The position numbers and the translations under genes were made by a program. Below, in pieces: positions 7,394 through 14,027 of a DNA stretch of 14,027 nt. This DNA is from Deltaproteobacteria bacterium (GTDB lineage: Bacteria > Desulfobacterota > SM23-61). How positions within the stretch are numbered: the stretch's first letter is position 1; each line of letters opens with the position of its first letter. The notes beneath the pieces are model-generated. The model did no database searches, was not told the DNA's origin, and worked only from the letters and a program-made list of their open reading frames with translations. The stretch spans positions 1-14,027 of the forward strand of contig JAOUFX010000019.1 of assembly GCA_029857975.1 (NCBI GenBank), in the 5' to 3' direction.

Positions 7394-7548
7394 CCAAGTA
7401 TTGATGATTTCGTAAAAAGTCATCAAGGTGGATGGCCAAGTAAAAAGCTTCAGATGCAAGGCCCTGCACCGCATGGTGTACAGGGCAGGGCGCGCAATCC
7501 CGCTCCGAGCGGGACAGATGGACTTTGTACGAAGTCATCAAGTATTGG
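7394..7548. repeat. 155-bp palindromic (MITE/REP-like) element with imperfect terminal inverted repeats
   Basis: The left end 7394-7421 and the right end 7521-7548 are inverted copies of each other at 23 of 28 positions by hand alignment. Each end carries a smaller palindrome built on AAAGTC/GACTT around CGTA or GTAC, and both contain AAGTCATCAAG or its inverse. Inside are two stable stems: GCCCTGCACC/GGTG-TA-CAGGGC (7461-7486, GCAT loop, TA bulge) and TCCCGCT/AGCGGGA (7498-7514, CCG loop). It encodes nothing convincing. A non-autonomous mobile repeat or a transcript-stabilising intercistronic element are both possible. No clear target-site duplication was found. Confidence 0.65.
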
Positions 7549-7580
7549 AATAATAAACTCGCCAGGAAGGAAAATGAGTA

Positions 7581-9221
7581 ATGCCGCGTCCTTTAAAGGG
7601 TGTTTGGAGAGAGATATTTTATTGGGGAACGATTGCCTTTTCTGTTTTCCAGTTATATACCGCAGGTTTTGGATTCTTAATGGACTTAAAGCAGAGGGCG
7701 GTTCATATTGTTTTCGGGCTCTCCTTACTGTTAATTTCCCATAATTTCAAGAAAAAAGAGGAAGCGGCCGGCAAGGTTCCCCTCTGGGATATGCTGTTCA
7801 TCGGTATCGTTTTGGCCGGCAATATAAATATTTTTTTGGTCTATGAACAAATTTATCTGGCCCCCGGTTTTTCTACTCCCCTGGATTTAATTTTGGGAGC
7901 TTTATTATCCCTGGTCGTTATGGAGGCAACCAGACGTTCAACGGGGTGGATGATCCCTGTTTTGACGATTTTGGCCTTTGCCTACAATTTCGCGGGTCCT
8001 TTTTTACCCGGGGCATGGAGATTCACCAGCTTTCCTCTGAAACACCTCCTCAACTCTCTATATTATTCGGCCAATGGTATCTACGGAACCATCACCGGAG
8101 TCTCGTCTACGGTCGTGGCCGTTTTTATCATTTTCGGCAGCCTTCTTTTATTCACCGGAGGAGGAGAAACATTTATAGCTTTAGCGATGCGCTTGGCGGG
8201 TAAATACCGGGGAGGACCGGCTAAAGTAGCCATCTTAGCCAGCACCCTATTTGGCACTATATCTGGAAGTGCCGTTGCCAATGTTATGGTTACCGGGACC
8301 TATACAATCCCCCTGATGAAACGTTTGGGTTATAAACCTGCTTTTGCCGGAGCCGTTGAAGCTACGGCCTCCACCGGGGGAATGATCACACCTCCGATAA
8401 TGGGTATCGGAGCATTTATTATGGCCGAGCTTATCCAGGTACCTTACGTAAAGATTATTTTTTATGCCTTGGTACCTTGTCTACTATTTTATGGTTGTTT
8501 ATTCGCAGGAGTTCATTTCGAAGCTTTACGTTCTGGACTTTCAGGTATGCCTGAGGAAGAAATCCCTCCGTGGCGGGAAGTTTTGGCCTGGAAAAAAATT
8601 ATCTCCTTCTTTCTTCCCATCGGAGTGCTCATTGGATTATTGGTCGAGGGCTTCGATATAACCGGGGCTGGCTTCTATTCCTGTTTGGCAATCGTAGTTC
8701 TTTTTTTCGCCTTTGATTTTTCCTTTTCCAGAATAAAGAGCAAATTCCGCACCCTGGGAGAAGCTTTGAGCGCTGGGGGAAAGTCCTTGTTAGAAATCGT
8801 GGCAACCCTCGTGTGTGTCAATATGCTGGTTAGCCTCCTTTCGGCAACGGGCGTTGCCTTGAAGTTAACCGGGGTGATTGCCGATATAGGCGAAATCAAC
8901 ACCATCCTGGCTTTTCTAATGGCGGCAGTGATTCCGATCCTTTTAGGGATGGGTATCACTCCGGCAGCGGTTTACATCATAGCCGCCTCGATTTGCTCCT
9001 CAGCACTCCTGCAACTGGGGCCGGATATGATCCAAACCCACATGTTCCTTTTTTATTTCTCCTCTTTAGCTCCCATCACGCCTCCTGTTTGTCTCGCCTG
9101 TTTTGTAGCGGCCAACTTAGCTCAGACTTCTTGGGTGAGAGTGGCGTTTGCCGCCGTAAGGCTTGGTGCGGTAGGGTTTTTGGTTCCTTTTTCTTTATCA
9201 TCAATCCCGCTTTGCTTTTAA
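7581..9221 (+). CDS. TRAP transporter fused permease (DctQ-DctM, TAXI type), frameshifted before the C-terminus
   Basis: This integral membrane protein drives cation-coupled import of the substrate bound by the TAXI receptor. Residues 1-140 contain several hydrophobic segments corresponding to the DctQ-like part. The DctM-like part follows, with family motifs TLFGTISGSAVANV (222-235) and STGGMITPPIMGIGAF (264-279), then repeated hydrophobic helices. The family is normally about 620-650 residues, but this frame stops after 546. The last nine codons after Phe537 do not resemble the family, whereas the frame -1 to it continues correctly to 9493 (see the next entry). The joined product would be 637 residues. 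The ATG at 7581 has AGGAAGG (7564-7570) 10 nt upstream; the ATG at 7574 is in the wrong frame. As sequenced, the protein loses about its last two membrane helices and is probably non-functional unless the shift is an error or is recoded. Confidence 0.85.
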   Translation: MPRPLKGVWREIFYWGTIAFSVFQLYTAGFGFLMDLKQRAVHIVFGLSLLLISHNFKKKEEAAGKVPLWDMLFIGIVLAGNINIFLVYEQIYLAPGFSTPLDLILGALLSLVVMEATRRSTGWMIPVLTILAFAYNFAGPFLPGAWRFTSFPLKHLLNSLYYSANGIYGTITGVSSTVVAVFIIFGSLLLFTGGGETFIALAMRLAGKYRGGPAKVAILASTLFGTISGSAVANVMVTGTYTIPLMKRLGYKPAFAGAVEATASTGGMITPPIMGIGAFIMAELIQVPYVKIIFYALVPCLLFYGCLFAGVHFEALRSGLSGMPEEEIPPWREVLAWKKIISFFLPIGVLIGLLVEGFDITGAGFYSCLAIVVLFFAFDFSFSRIKSKFRTLGEALSAGGKSLLEIVATLVCVNMLVSLLSATGVALKLTGVIADIGEINTILAFLMAAVIPILLGMGITPAAVYIIAASICSSALLQLGPDMIQTHMFLFYFSSLAPITPPVCLACFVAANLAQTSWVRVAFAAVRLGAVGFLVPFSLSSIPLCF

Positions 9222-9493
9222 GAGCCACTCCCGTCAATATCCTGCTGGCCGGGATTACGGCCACGGTTGGCATTATTTTTATGGCTGCGGGCTTCTTCGG
9301 TTATCTCAATAAGGACCTAAATCCTTTCAGCCGGGCCATGTATATGGGAGGCGGGGTGCTACTCTTTCATCCGGTAATAAGGACCGATATAATCGGGTTG
9401 GCTCTTATCGGGCTGGGGTTCGTATTTCCTTTTATCTGGTCTCCGTTACGCGATCGGGTCTTTAACCGCATGAATAACAAGAAATTGCCTTAA
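9191..9493 (+). pseudogene. Displaced C-terminal part of the TRAP permease
   Basis: Re-reading one base from 9191 turns VPF (ending at 9191) into VPF-FFIINPALLL and on through 100 codons to TAA at 9491-9493. NPALLL shortly before a hydrophobic helix is the usual start of the TAXI-type permease C-terminal region. The segment contains two further hydrophobic stretches (ILLAGITATVGIIFMAAGFF and DIIGLALIGLGFVFPFIW). It has no start codon or ribosome site of its own. The break lies in the five-T run 9188-9192 after CC; restoring one T would fuse the two frames. The run does not form a canonical two-tRNA -1 slippery heptamer. Confidence 0.85.
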
Positions 9494-9655
9494 TCAAGCG
9501 AGCCAGTGAGAACCTTGTAAAAGGTCCATCCGCTGTTGATTTAGTCTGAGACCGTTTCATGAATGCCAGCATTCTTTATCATCAAGATTGGCCAAGGAGA
9601 TAATGGGAGGCGGCTTTAATCAAGTTGCTTGAGATTTAATGAAATTTCAGAGTTA

Positions 9656-9673
9656 GAGGGAGGATATAAATTG
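9656..9673 (+). promoter_or_regulatory. Ribosome binding site deciding a TTG start
   Basis: GAGGGAGG (9656-9663) lies 7 nt before TTG at 9671. Starting here gives MEFLFLTDEQKMMRDTV, which matches the usual acyl-CoA dehydrogenase N-terminus. The upstream in-frame TTG at 9629 would add 14 unrelated residues and lacks a ribosome site. Confidence 0.7.
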
Positions 9674-10804
9674 GAATTTCTTTTCCTGACTGATGAACAG
9701 AAGATGATGAGAGATACGGTCCAGAGGTTTATCCAGAACGATGTCATTCCCATTGAACAAAAAATTGGGGCTTTGGCTGCGGAAGTCCCCCACGAGTATA
9801 TCGTTTCTCTGCAGAAAAAAGCAAAACAAATGGGATTTTGGCAGATGGGGGCCCGGCCGGAATGGGGCGGCGCAGGACTGGATATTTTTAGCCGCACGGT
9901 GGTGATGGAAGAAGCTTCCCGGCATCGTTTCGGATTGATGTGTCCGGCCTTGAACGCCTTTGGCCAAGAGATCCCTTCCGTCGTTATGAAATCGCCCTCT
10001 CCTCTGAATGAAAAAATGATTAAACCGGCTGTCGAGTCGGGCGCGGGATGTTTTTTAGCGGTAGACGTTAGTCCGAATTTTATCGCCAGGCGAGAAGGGG
10101 ACAACGGGTGGTTGATTTCGGGCCGTCAAAAATTTGTGGGAAACGCGGATAAAGCGGCCCTGGGCCTGATTTGGGCCAAGATGGACGGTTCAGAAGAAGC
10201 GGGCCTGTTCCTCGTTGAAAATGACAAAAGCATTCGATCCACACCCATCGTGGTGATGCGCACCATTCGTCTGTTTCATGTTTCTCTGGAAGATTACCAG
10301 GTCCCCGCGGATTCCTGCCTGGGAAGCGGAAACGAGTTGGTGGTGGAATTGCTGCAGGAATTGCAGATTCTGCTGGCGGCCCGGTGCCTGGGAATCGCCC
10401 GGGAAGCATTGCGGTTAGGCACTGAGTATGCTACCCAGAGAGAAACATTCGGCAAGCTTCTCGAAACGAGGGAAGCCATCCAGGACATGGTCGCAGACTC
10501 GATGGTTGCCTTAGAGAGCGCCAGGCTTCTAACCTGGGTCACGGCCCAAAAACAGAGCCGGGGCGAAGCTTCGGCTGACGAAGTGGCCATGGCCAAGCTA
10601 AACGCCACCGAAACAGCCTTTCGGATTGTTGATCAAATGATTCAAATTCACGGGGGGATGGGCATCACTCAAGAGGTGACGTTGGAAAGGTGGTATCGGG
10701 AGCTCCGCCTAACCCGGATTCAACTTGTTCCCTCGGAAATCATCCGGCAAAGGTTGGCCCTTATTAGTTTCCAAAAATATCATACGCCGAAATCCAGGCC
10801 ATAA
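9671..10804 (+). CDS. Acyl-CoA dehydrogenase-like protein, probable non-catalytic subunit
   Basis: With the TTG start the protein has 377 residues, normal for the family. The N-terminal helical domain (1-120) opens FLTDEQKMMRDTVQRF. The C-terminal helical domain contains ATQRETFGKLLETREAIQDMVADS, split here as ATQRETFGK and LLETREAIQDMVADS, and IHGGMGITQEVTLERWYREL, all strong family signatures. However, the middle beta domain reads AVDVSPNFIARREG (130-143) where the family TExxxGSD flavin/substrate loop belongs. The catalytic Glu position near the C-terminus (EGTSEIQR in typical enzymes) reads LVPSEIIR, with Leu352 replacing Glu. It lies 87 bp upstream of a second, complete acyl-CoA dehydrogenase gene. 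By analogy with mycobacterial FadE alpha2beta2 heterotetramers, it may be a structural partner. A degenerate or differently acting enzyme is the alternative. Confidence 0.87.
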   Translation: MEFLFLTDEQKMMRDTVQRFIQNDVIPIEQKIGALAAEVPHEYIVSLQKKAKQMGFWQMGARPEWGGAGLDIFSRTVVMEEASRHRFGLMCPALNAFGQEIPSVVMKSPSPLNEKMIKPAVESGAGCFLAVDVSPNFIARREGDNGWLISGRQKFVGNADKAALGLIWAKMDGSEEAGLFLVENDKSIRSTPIVVMRTIRLFHVSLEDYQVPADSCLGSGNELVVELLQELQILLAARCLGIAREALRLGTEYATQRETFGKLLETREAIQDMVADSMVALESARLLTWVTAQKQSRGEASADEVAMAKLNATETAFRIVDQMIQIHGGMGITQEVTLERWYRELRLTRIQLVPSEIIRQRLALISFQKYHTPKSRP

Positions 10805-10891
10805 GCCGAACTCGGTGGTTGGGGGCCGAAATACCCGATGCTTCAAGATTGGCATCATCCCGAACGGGTGAACACTTAAGGGGAGGAAAAC

Positions 10892-12055
10892 GTGGGTGAC
10901 TTTAATTTCCAGCTGCCAAAAGAATTGGAGGATTTTCGAGTCAGGGTAAGAGAATTCGTAAGGGATGAAATTCTCCCTTTGGAAAAACTTTTGGACCCCG
11001 ATGCGACCCGATTACCCCAAGAAGAATTAAAAAAACTGCAGGCGAAGGCCAAAGAGGCGGGCCTTTGGGCTTTGGGGGCGCCGAAAAGATTCGGAGGGCA
11101 AGAGAGGAGCATTTTTGAATTGACCCTGGCCGCGGAGGAAGCTTCTCAGCACAGGTTAGGAGCCTACAACCCGGCGTTGAATGCCTTTGGGAGCGAGCCT
11201 CCCAACGTCCTGTATGAAGGAACGGAGAGTCAAATCCAAAAGTACGTGATTCCAACGATTGAGGGCAGGGGGCATGCCTTTATGGCCATCACCGAACCCA
11301 GCGGGGGGTCGGATCCGGCGAGAGCCATTCGAACGAAGGCCGTTTTAGACGGCGATATGTGGGTGTTGAATGGTTCCAAGACGTTCATCACCGGGGTCGA
11401 TCGGGCGGAGTATGGCGTAGTCTTTGCACGGACAGATGCGGGGCGAGAAGGAATAACGGGCTTCGTCGTGGAAAAAGGAATGCCCGGTTTTACTTGGAAA
11501 GAAGTACCGGTCATCCGCCCCTGGTACCCCTGTGAACTTTCATTCGAAAATTGCCGAGTCCCCCTGGACCAGCAGCTGGGGGAGAAAAACAAAGGGTTTC
11601 GCTTAATCAACAAATGGCTGGTCAGAAATAGAATCCCCTACACTGCCGGATGCATCGGCCTGGCCTGTGCGGCCATGCGTTATGCCATCCCCTATGCTCA
11701 AAAACATGAATTAAACGGAATCCCCCGGATCAAGAACCAGTCTTTTCAGTGGATGTTGGGCGACTCCGAAATCGAAATTCGGGCAGCAAGATGGCTGGTT
11801 TGGGAAGCAGCCTGGAAAGCTGACCGCAAGGAAGATACCCGGAGGGAAGCTTCGATTGCCAAAGTCTTCGGGACTGAAACCGCTAATCGGGTGATTGATC
11901 GTTGTATTCAAATAGTCGGGTTGGAAGCCTTGGCTGACCATGAAATGCCTTTAGGCCGATGGTATAGGGAACTGCGGATTAAGCGGATCGGGGAAGGACC
12001 TTCCGAGGTTCACCGGATGATCATCGGCAGGGATTATTTGCCTAAAGGAGAGTAA
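10892..12055 (+). CDS. Acyl-CoA dehydrogenase, catalytically complete
   Basis: This 387-residue flavoenzyme is expected to introduce an alpha,beta double bond into an acyl-CoA and pass electrons to ETF. It has the N-terminal helical domain (1-125), the flavin loop MAITEPSGGSDPAR (131-144) with TEPSGGSD intact, the beta domain (about 130-235), and the C-terminal helical domain ending GRWYRELRIKRIGEGPSEVHR, with Glu368 at the medium-chain-type catalytic base position. It shares the unusual EEAS-HR-G---PALNAFG pattern (82-100) with the upstream protein, so the two are paralogues. A GTG start at 10892 is supported by GGGGAGG (10880-10886, 5-nt spacing). It is followed after 17 bp by the CoA-transferase gene, implying one transcript. 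The acyl substrate cannot be read from sequence. Confidence 0.93.
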   Translation: MGDFNFQLPKELEDFRVRVREFVRDEILPLEKLLDPDATRLPQEELKKLQAKAKEAGLWALGAPKRFGGQERSIFELTLAAEEASQHRLGAYNPALNAFGSEPPNVLYEGTESQIQKYVIPTIEGRGHAFMAITEPSGGSDPARAIRTKAVLDGDMWVLNGSKTFITGVDRAEYGVVFARTDAGREGITGFVVEKGMPGFTWKEVPVIRPWYPCELSFENCRVPLDQQLGEKNKGFRLINKWLVRNRIPYTAGCIGLACAAMRYAIPYAQKHELNGIPRIKNQSFQWMLGDSEIEIRAARWLVWEAAWKADRKEDTRREASIAKVFGTETANRVIDRCIQIVGLEALADHEMPLGRWYRELRIKRIGEGPSEVHRMIIGRDYLPKGE

Positions 12056-12072
12056 GAAAAAGGAGGAAGCCG

Positions 12073-13275
12073 ATGAAAACCTCAGGAATGACCCTTTCCG
12101 GGATCAGGGTTTTGGATCTGGGGCAGATTTACAACGGATCCTATTGTGGATTGTTACTCGGGTTCTTAGGAGCGGAAGTTATTAAACTGGAACCCCCCAC
12201 GGGAGAAAACCTGCGTAAACGTACTGAAGGTCAGGAAATTGATAGCTACGCCTTTAATCTCCTAAATTTAAATAAAAGAGGAATCACCCTGAATCTAAAA
12301 CATCCCCAAGGGAAAAATATTTTCAAGGAACTCGTCCCCCAGGTAGATGTCTTAGTAGAAAATTTCGCCACCGGCGTAATGGATCAGTTAGGATTAGGGT
12401 ACGAAGTTTTACACCAAAGCAACCCGCGGTTGATTTATGCTTCGGGTAAGGGTTTCGGTTCTACGGGTCCCTATAGTCAATATTTGGCCATGGATTTAAC
12501 TGTTCAGGCGATGTCCGGTTTGATGAGCGTTACGGGCTTCCCCGAGGGGCCGCCAACCAAATGTGGACCGGCATTGGCTGACTTCATGGGAGGTGTGACT
12601 TTACTGGCGGGAATTTTAGCAGCCTTATACCAGAGAGAGCATACCGGTCAAGGTCAATATGTCGAGTCCTCGATGCACGAAGCCATTTTACCTACCCTCA
12701 CTTCCCAGTTAGAGGGGTATTTTAGGCTGAAGGGGGAAGCTCCGGAGAGAACCGGAAATCGCCATGGGGGATTGTCAACGTGCCCCTACAATGTCTATGA
12801 GGCCAAAGACGGCCACGTGGCGATTATCTGTGTGAATCAAAACCATTGGCACAGTTTATGTAAAATCATCGGGCGTGAGGAACTTGCGAGCGACGAGAAA
12901 TATTCCACCAATCTGAAGCGGTGTGCCCAAATTGATTTCGTGGACGAAGAAATCAATAAATGGACCCGAACGAAATCTCGGTTTGAGATCCATAAAATTT
13001 TATTCGATGTTCATGTACCGTGTGCGCCGGTATTGAAATTAGCTGAGGTTGTGCATGATCCTCACCATTTAGAAAGGGGGATGCTCCAAGATATTCAACA
13101 CCCCCAAAAAGGCCCGGTGAGAGTATTCGGCAATCCCATTCGGTTATCGGAAAATAAAGCGGTAGAGCTTACTTCCGCTCCTTTATTGGGTCAGGACAAT
13201 AATGCCGTATATCAGGAATTATTAGGCCTTGGACCTGAACATATCAAGATCCTGAAGGAACAGAACGTAATTTGA
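12073..13275 (+). CDS. Class III CoA-transferase (CaiB/Frc/BaiF family)
   Basis: This family moves CoA from a donor such as succinyl-CoA or acetyl-CoA to a carboxylic acid, through an aspartyl-CoA anhydride. The 400 residues are full length. The N-terminus has LSGIRVLDLGQIYNGSYCG (8-26) and FLGAEVIKLEPP (31-42), the Rossmann-like opening. Then come NLNKRGITLNLKHPQG (65-80), YASGKGFGSTGPY (122-134) and MDLTVQAMSGLMSVTG (140-155). CGPALADFMGG (164-174) provides Asp170 as the expected nucleophile. AGGAGG at 12061-12066 with 6-nt spacing fixes the ATG. It is tightly linked to the dehydrogenase pair and precedes hydratase and lyase genes, so it probably activates the imported acid. Frc, carnitine, succinyl-benzylsuccinate and itaconate/mesaconate-type members cannot be told apart by eye. 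Confidence 0.93.
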   Translation: MKTSGMTLSGIRVLDLGQIYNGSYCGLLLGFLGAEVIKLEPPTGENLRKRTEGQEIDSYAFNLLNLNKRGITLNLKHPQGKNIFKELVPQVDVLVENFATGVMDQLGLGYEVLHQSNPRLIYASGKGFGSTGPYSQYLAMDLTVQAMSGLMSVTGFPEGPPTKCGPALADFMGGVTLLAGILAALYQREHTGQGQYVESSMHEAILPTLTSQLEGYFRLKGEAPERTGNRHGGLSTCPYNVYEAKDGHVAIICVNQNHWHSLCKIIGREELASDEKYSTNLKRCAQIDFVDEEINKWTRTKSRFEIHKILFDVHVPCAPVLKLAEVVHDPHHLERGMLQDIQHPQKGPVRVFGNPIRLSENKAVELTSAPLLGQDNNAVYQELLGLGPEHIKILKEQNVI

Positions 13276-13332
13276 AGTCAAAAAAGTTCATAAGGGACAA
13301 AATTATTTTTTGCTAAAGGGGGAAAGAGAGAT

Positions 13333-13864
13333 ATGAAGTTGATATATGAGGTGAAGGACCGGGTGGCTTATATTACGATTAATCGTCCCGAGGCCATGAA
13401 CGCGATGGATGCCGAGGTGTACACTGAATTATCCAAAGCTTGGATCGATGTTCGCGACACCCGGATGTTTGGGTAGCCATTATTACCGGAGCGGGAGAGA
13501 AGGCCTTTACGGCGGGACGCAAAGAGCCTTACGACAGATCCCCTATGCCATAGCCATGGAGATGCTGCTTCTCGGAAGACGTTTGACCGCCCAAGAAGCC
13601 CTCGCTTACGGCCTGATCAATAAGATCGTCCCTCTAAAGGAATTGATGCCGACCGCGGAGCAGTGCGCCAGACAGCTTTGTGCCAACGGTCCGTTAGCTT
13701 TGCGCGCTATTAAAGAGCTGGCCATAAGGAGTCAAAGTTTACCCCTGGAACACGGCCTCCGTTTGGAGGAATCTTTTCAACAATTTCTCCGCACCACCGA
13801 GGATGCCAAGGAGGGCCCCCGGGCTTTTGCCGAAAAGAGAAAACCAATATACCAAGCCCGCTAA
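13333..13864 (+). pseudogene. Enoyl-CoA hydratase/isomerase (crotonase family), broken
   Basis: The gene begins properly: a G-rich site at 13317-13322, ATG at 13333, then MKLIYEVKDRVAYITINRPE, continuing AMNAMDAEVYTELSKAW and ending at a TAG at 13474-13476. After Asp (13456-13458) one base is missing, and the family sequence resumes in the next frame as PDVWVAIITGAGEKAFTAG (13461-13517). At that point a second change of frame jumps directly to GGTQRALRQIPYAIAMEMLL and the normal C-terminal half (13511-13861). The missing middle, roughly 65-75 codons by comparison with typical 255-260-residue crotonases, would carry the second oxyanion-hole glycine and both catalytic glutamates (E144 and E164 in rat crotonase numbering). 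The product cannot be an active hydratase. An intact copy elsewhere, or an assembly fault, are the alternatives. Confidence 0.85.
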
Positions 13865-13928
13865 ATAGAGCGTTTTCCCATCTACGTTACTGTTTTAGTA
13901 TACCCTTTAGGGAAAAGGAGAAGGAAGC

Positions 13929-14027
13929 ATGAAACCCTATCGTTCATTGTTATTCGTTCCCGGCAATAAGCCGGCATGGATGGAAAAAGCAGTCGGTTAT
14001 GGGGCGGATTGCCTGATTTTAGACCTC
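13929..14027 (+). CDS. HpcH/HpaI aldolase / CitE-like lyase (partial, N-terminus only)
   Basis: Thirty-three residues are visible before the window ends. They open KPYRSLLFVPGNKPAWMEKA and continue with GADCLILDL, the conserved first strand and helix of the citrate lyase beta-subunit family (RSLLFVPG...GADxxxLDLED). The family cleaves or forms 3-hydroxyacyl-CoA-type bonds (citryl-, citramalyl-, malyl- or beta-methylmalyl-CoA) in a Mg2+-dependent TIM barrel. A purine-rich AAGGAGAAGGA tract precedes the ATG, and the gene follows the hydratase remnant by 64 bp in the same direction. It would supply the final C-C cleavage step. The subtype needs the missing sequence. Confidence 0.8.
   Translation, partial: MKPYRSLLFVPGNKPAWMEKAVGYGADCLILDL

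Noticed and set aside
9188..9194. Programmed -1 ribosomal frameshift in the TRAP permease
   Set aside because: CCTTTTTC does not allow both tRNAs to re-pair in the -1 frame, and no obvious downstream pseudoknot was seen, so an indel is simpler.
8993..9493. A separate 166-residue protein starting at 8993
   Set aside because: Only its last 100 codons resemble a protein family. The first part is an out-of-frame reading of the TRAP permease, so it is treated as the displaced C-terminus.
9603..9632. Nine-codon leader peptide (ATG GGA GGC ...) after AAGGAG
   Set aside because: The spacing to the ATG is only about 3 nt, it has no regulatory-peptide character, and it is too short to support.
13409..13864. 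A 151-residue hydratase starting at ATG 13409
   Set aside because: Residues before GGTQR are non-homologous and out of frame; the true start is ATG 13333, so the gene is called as a pseudogene.
13873..13916. TTTTCCC/GGGAAAA inverted repeat that might mask the ribosome site of the CitE-like gene
   Set aside because: A 30-nt loop and a low-complexity 7-bp stem ending beside a purine-rich Shine-Dalgarno make a chance match likely.

Overview
The window reads as a chromosomal segment of an anaerobic Gram-negative bacterium, most likely a Desulfobacterota (deltaproteobacterial) lineage of the Syntrophus/Desulfobacteraceae kind. This is an inference. It rests on the gene families present (a fused TRAP permease with a TAXI receptor, an adjacent acyl-CoA dehydrogenase pair, a class III CoA-transferase and a CitE-like lyase), the Shine-Dalgarno sites, the lipoprotein and Sec signal peptides, and the style of the intergenic repeats. 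No rRNA, tRNA, CRISPR array, insertion sequence or phage gene was seen.

Left part (1-4704), housekeeping. A lipoate-protein ligase A-like gene runs leftwards out of the window (1-495, minus). It is separated by a 349-bp divergent promoter region from an alpha-glucan phosphorylase of the short, DUF3417-containing type (845-3394, plus). An AT-rich spacer with a 9-bp inverted repeat and four tandem heptamers follows. Next comes an exported ApbE-type FAD:protein FMN transferase (3679-4704).

Right part (4705-14027), a catabolic cluster, all on plus. It contains an IclR-type regulator preceded by a good sigma70-like promoter and two identical-pattern dyads spaced exactly 20 bp (probable autoregulatory operator), a small lipoprotein with an Ig/TIG-like domain, a TAXI-type substrate-binding protein, a fused TRAP permease, two acyl-CoA dehydrogenases, a class III (CaiB/Frc) CoA-transferase, a damaged enoyl-CoA hydratase, and the start of a CitE/HpcH-family lyase cut by the window edge. 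The logic is import of an organic acid, activation by CoA transfer, alpha,beta-dehydrogenation, hydration and C-C cleavage. A C4-C6 dicarboxylate such as methylsuccinate, mesaconate or itaconate would fit, but the substrate is not shown by the sequence.

Most notable points: (i) the first acyl-CoA dehydrogenase lacks both the catalytic Glu position and the TEPxxGSD flavin loop, while its neighbour has both, suggesting a heteromeric enzyme with a non-catalytic subunit; (ii) the TRAP permease is broken by a one-base shift in a T5 run, with its last 100 codons intact in the next frame; (iii) the enoyl-CoA hydratase has a one-base loss plus an internal deletion removing both catalytic Glu residues, with microhomology at the junction; (iv) a 155-bp element with about 28-bp imperfect terminal inverted repeats and two internal hairpins sits between the TRAP receptor and permease genes; (v) the tandem 20-bp-phased IclR operator candidate. 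Points ii and iii mean that the cluster is either decaying or contains assembly errors.
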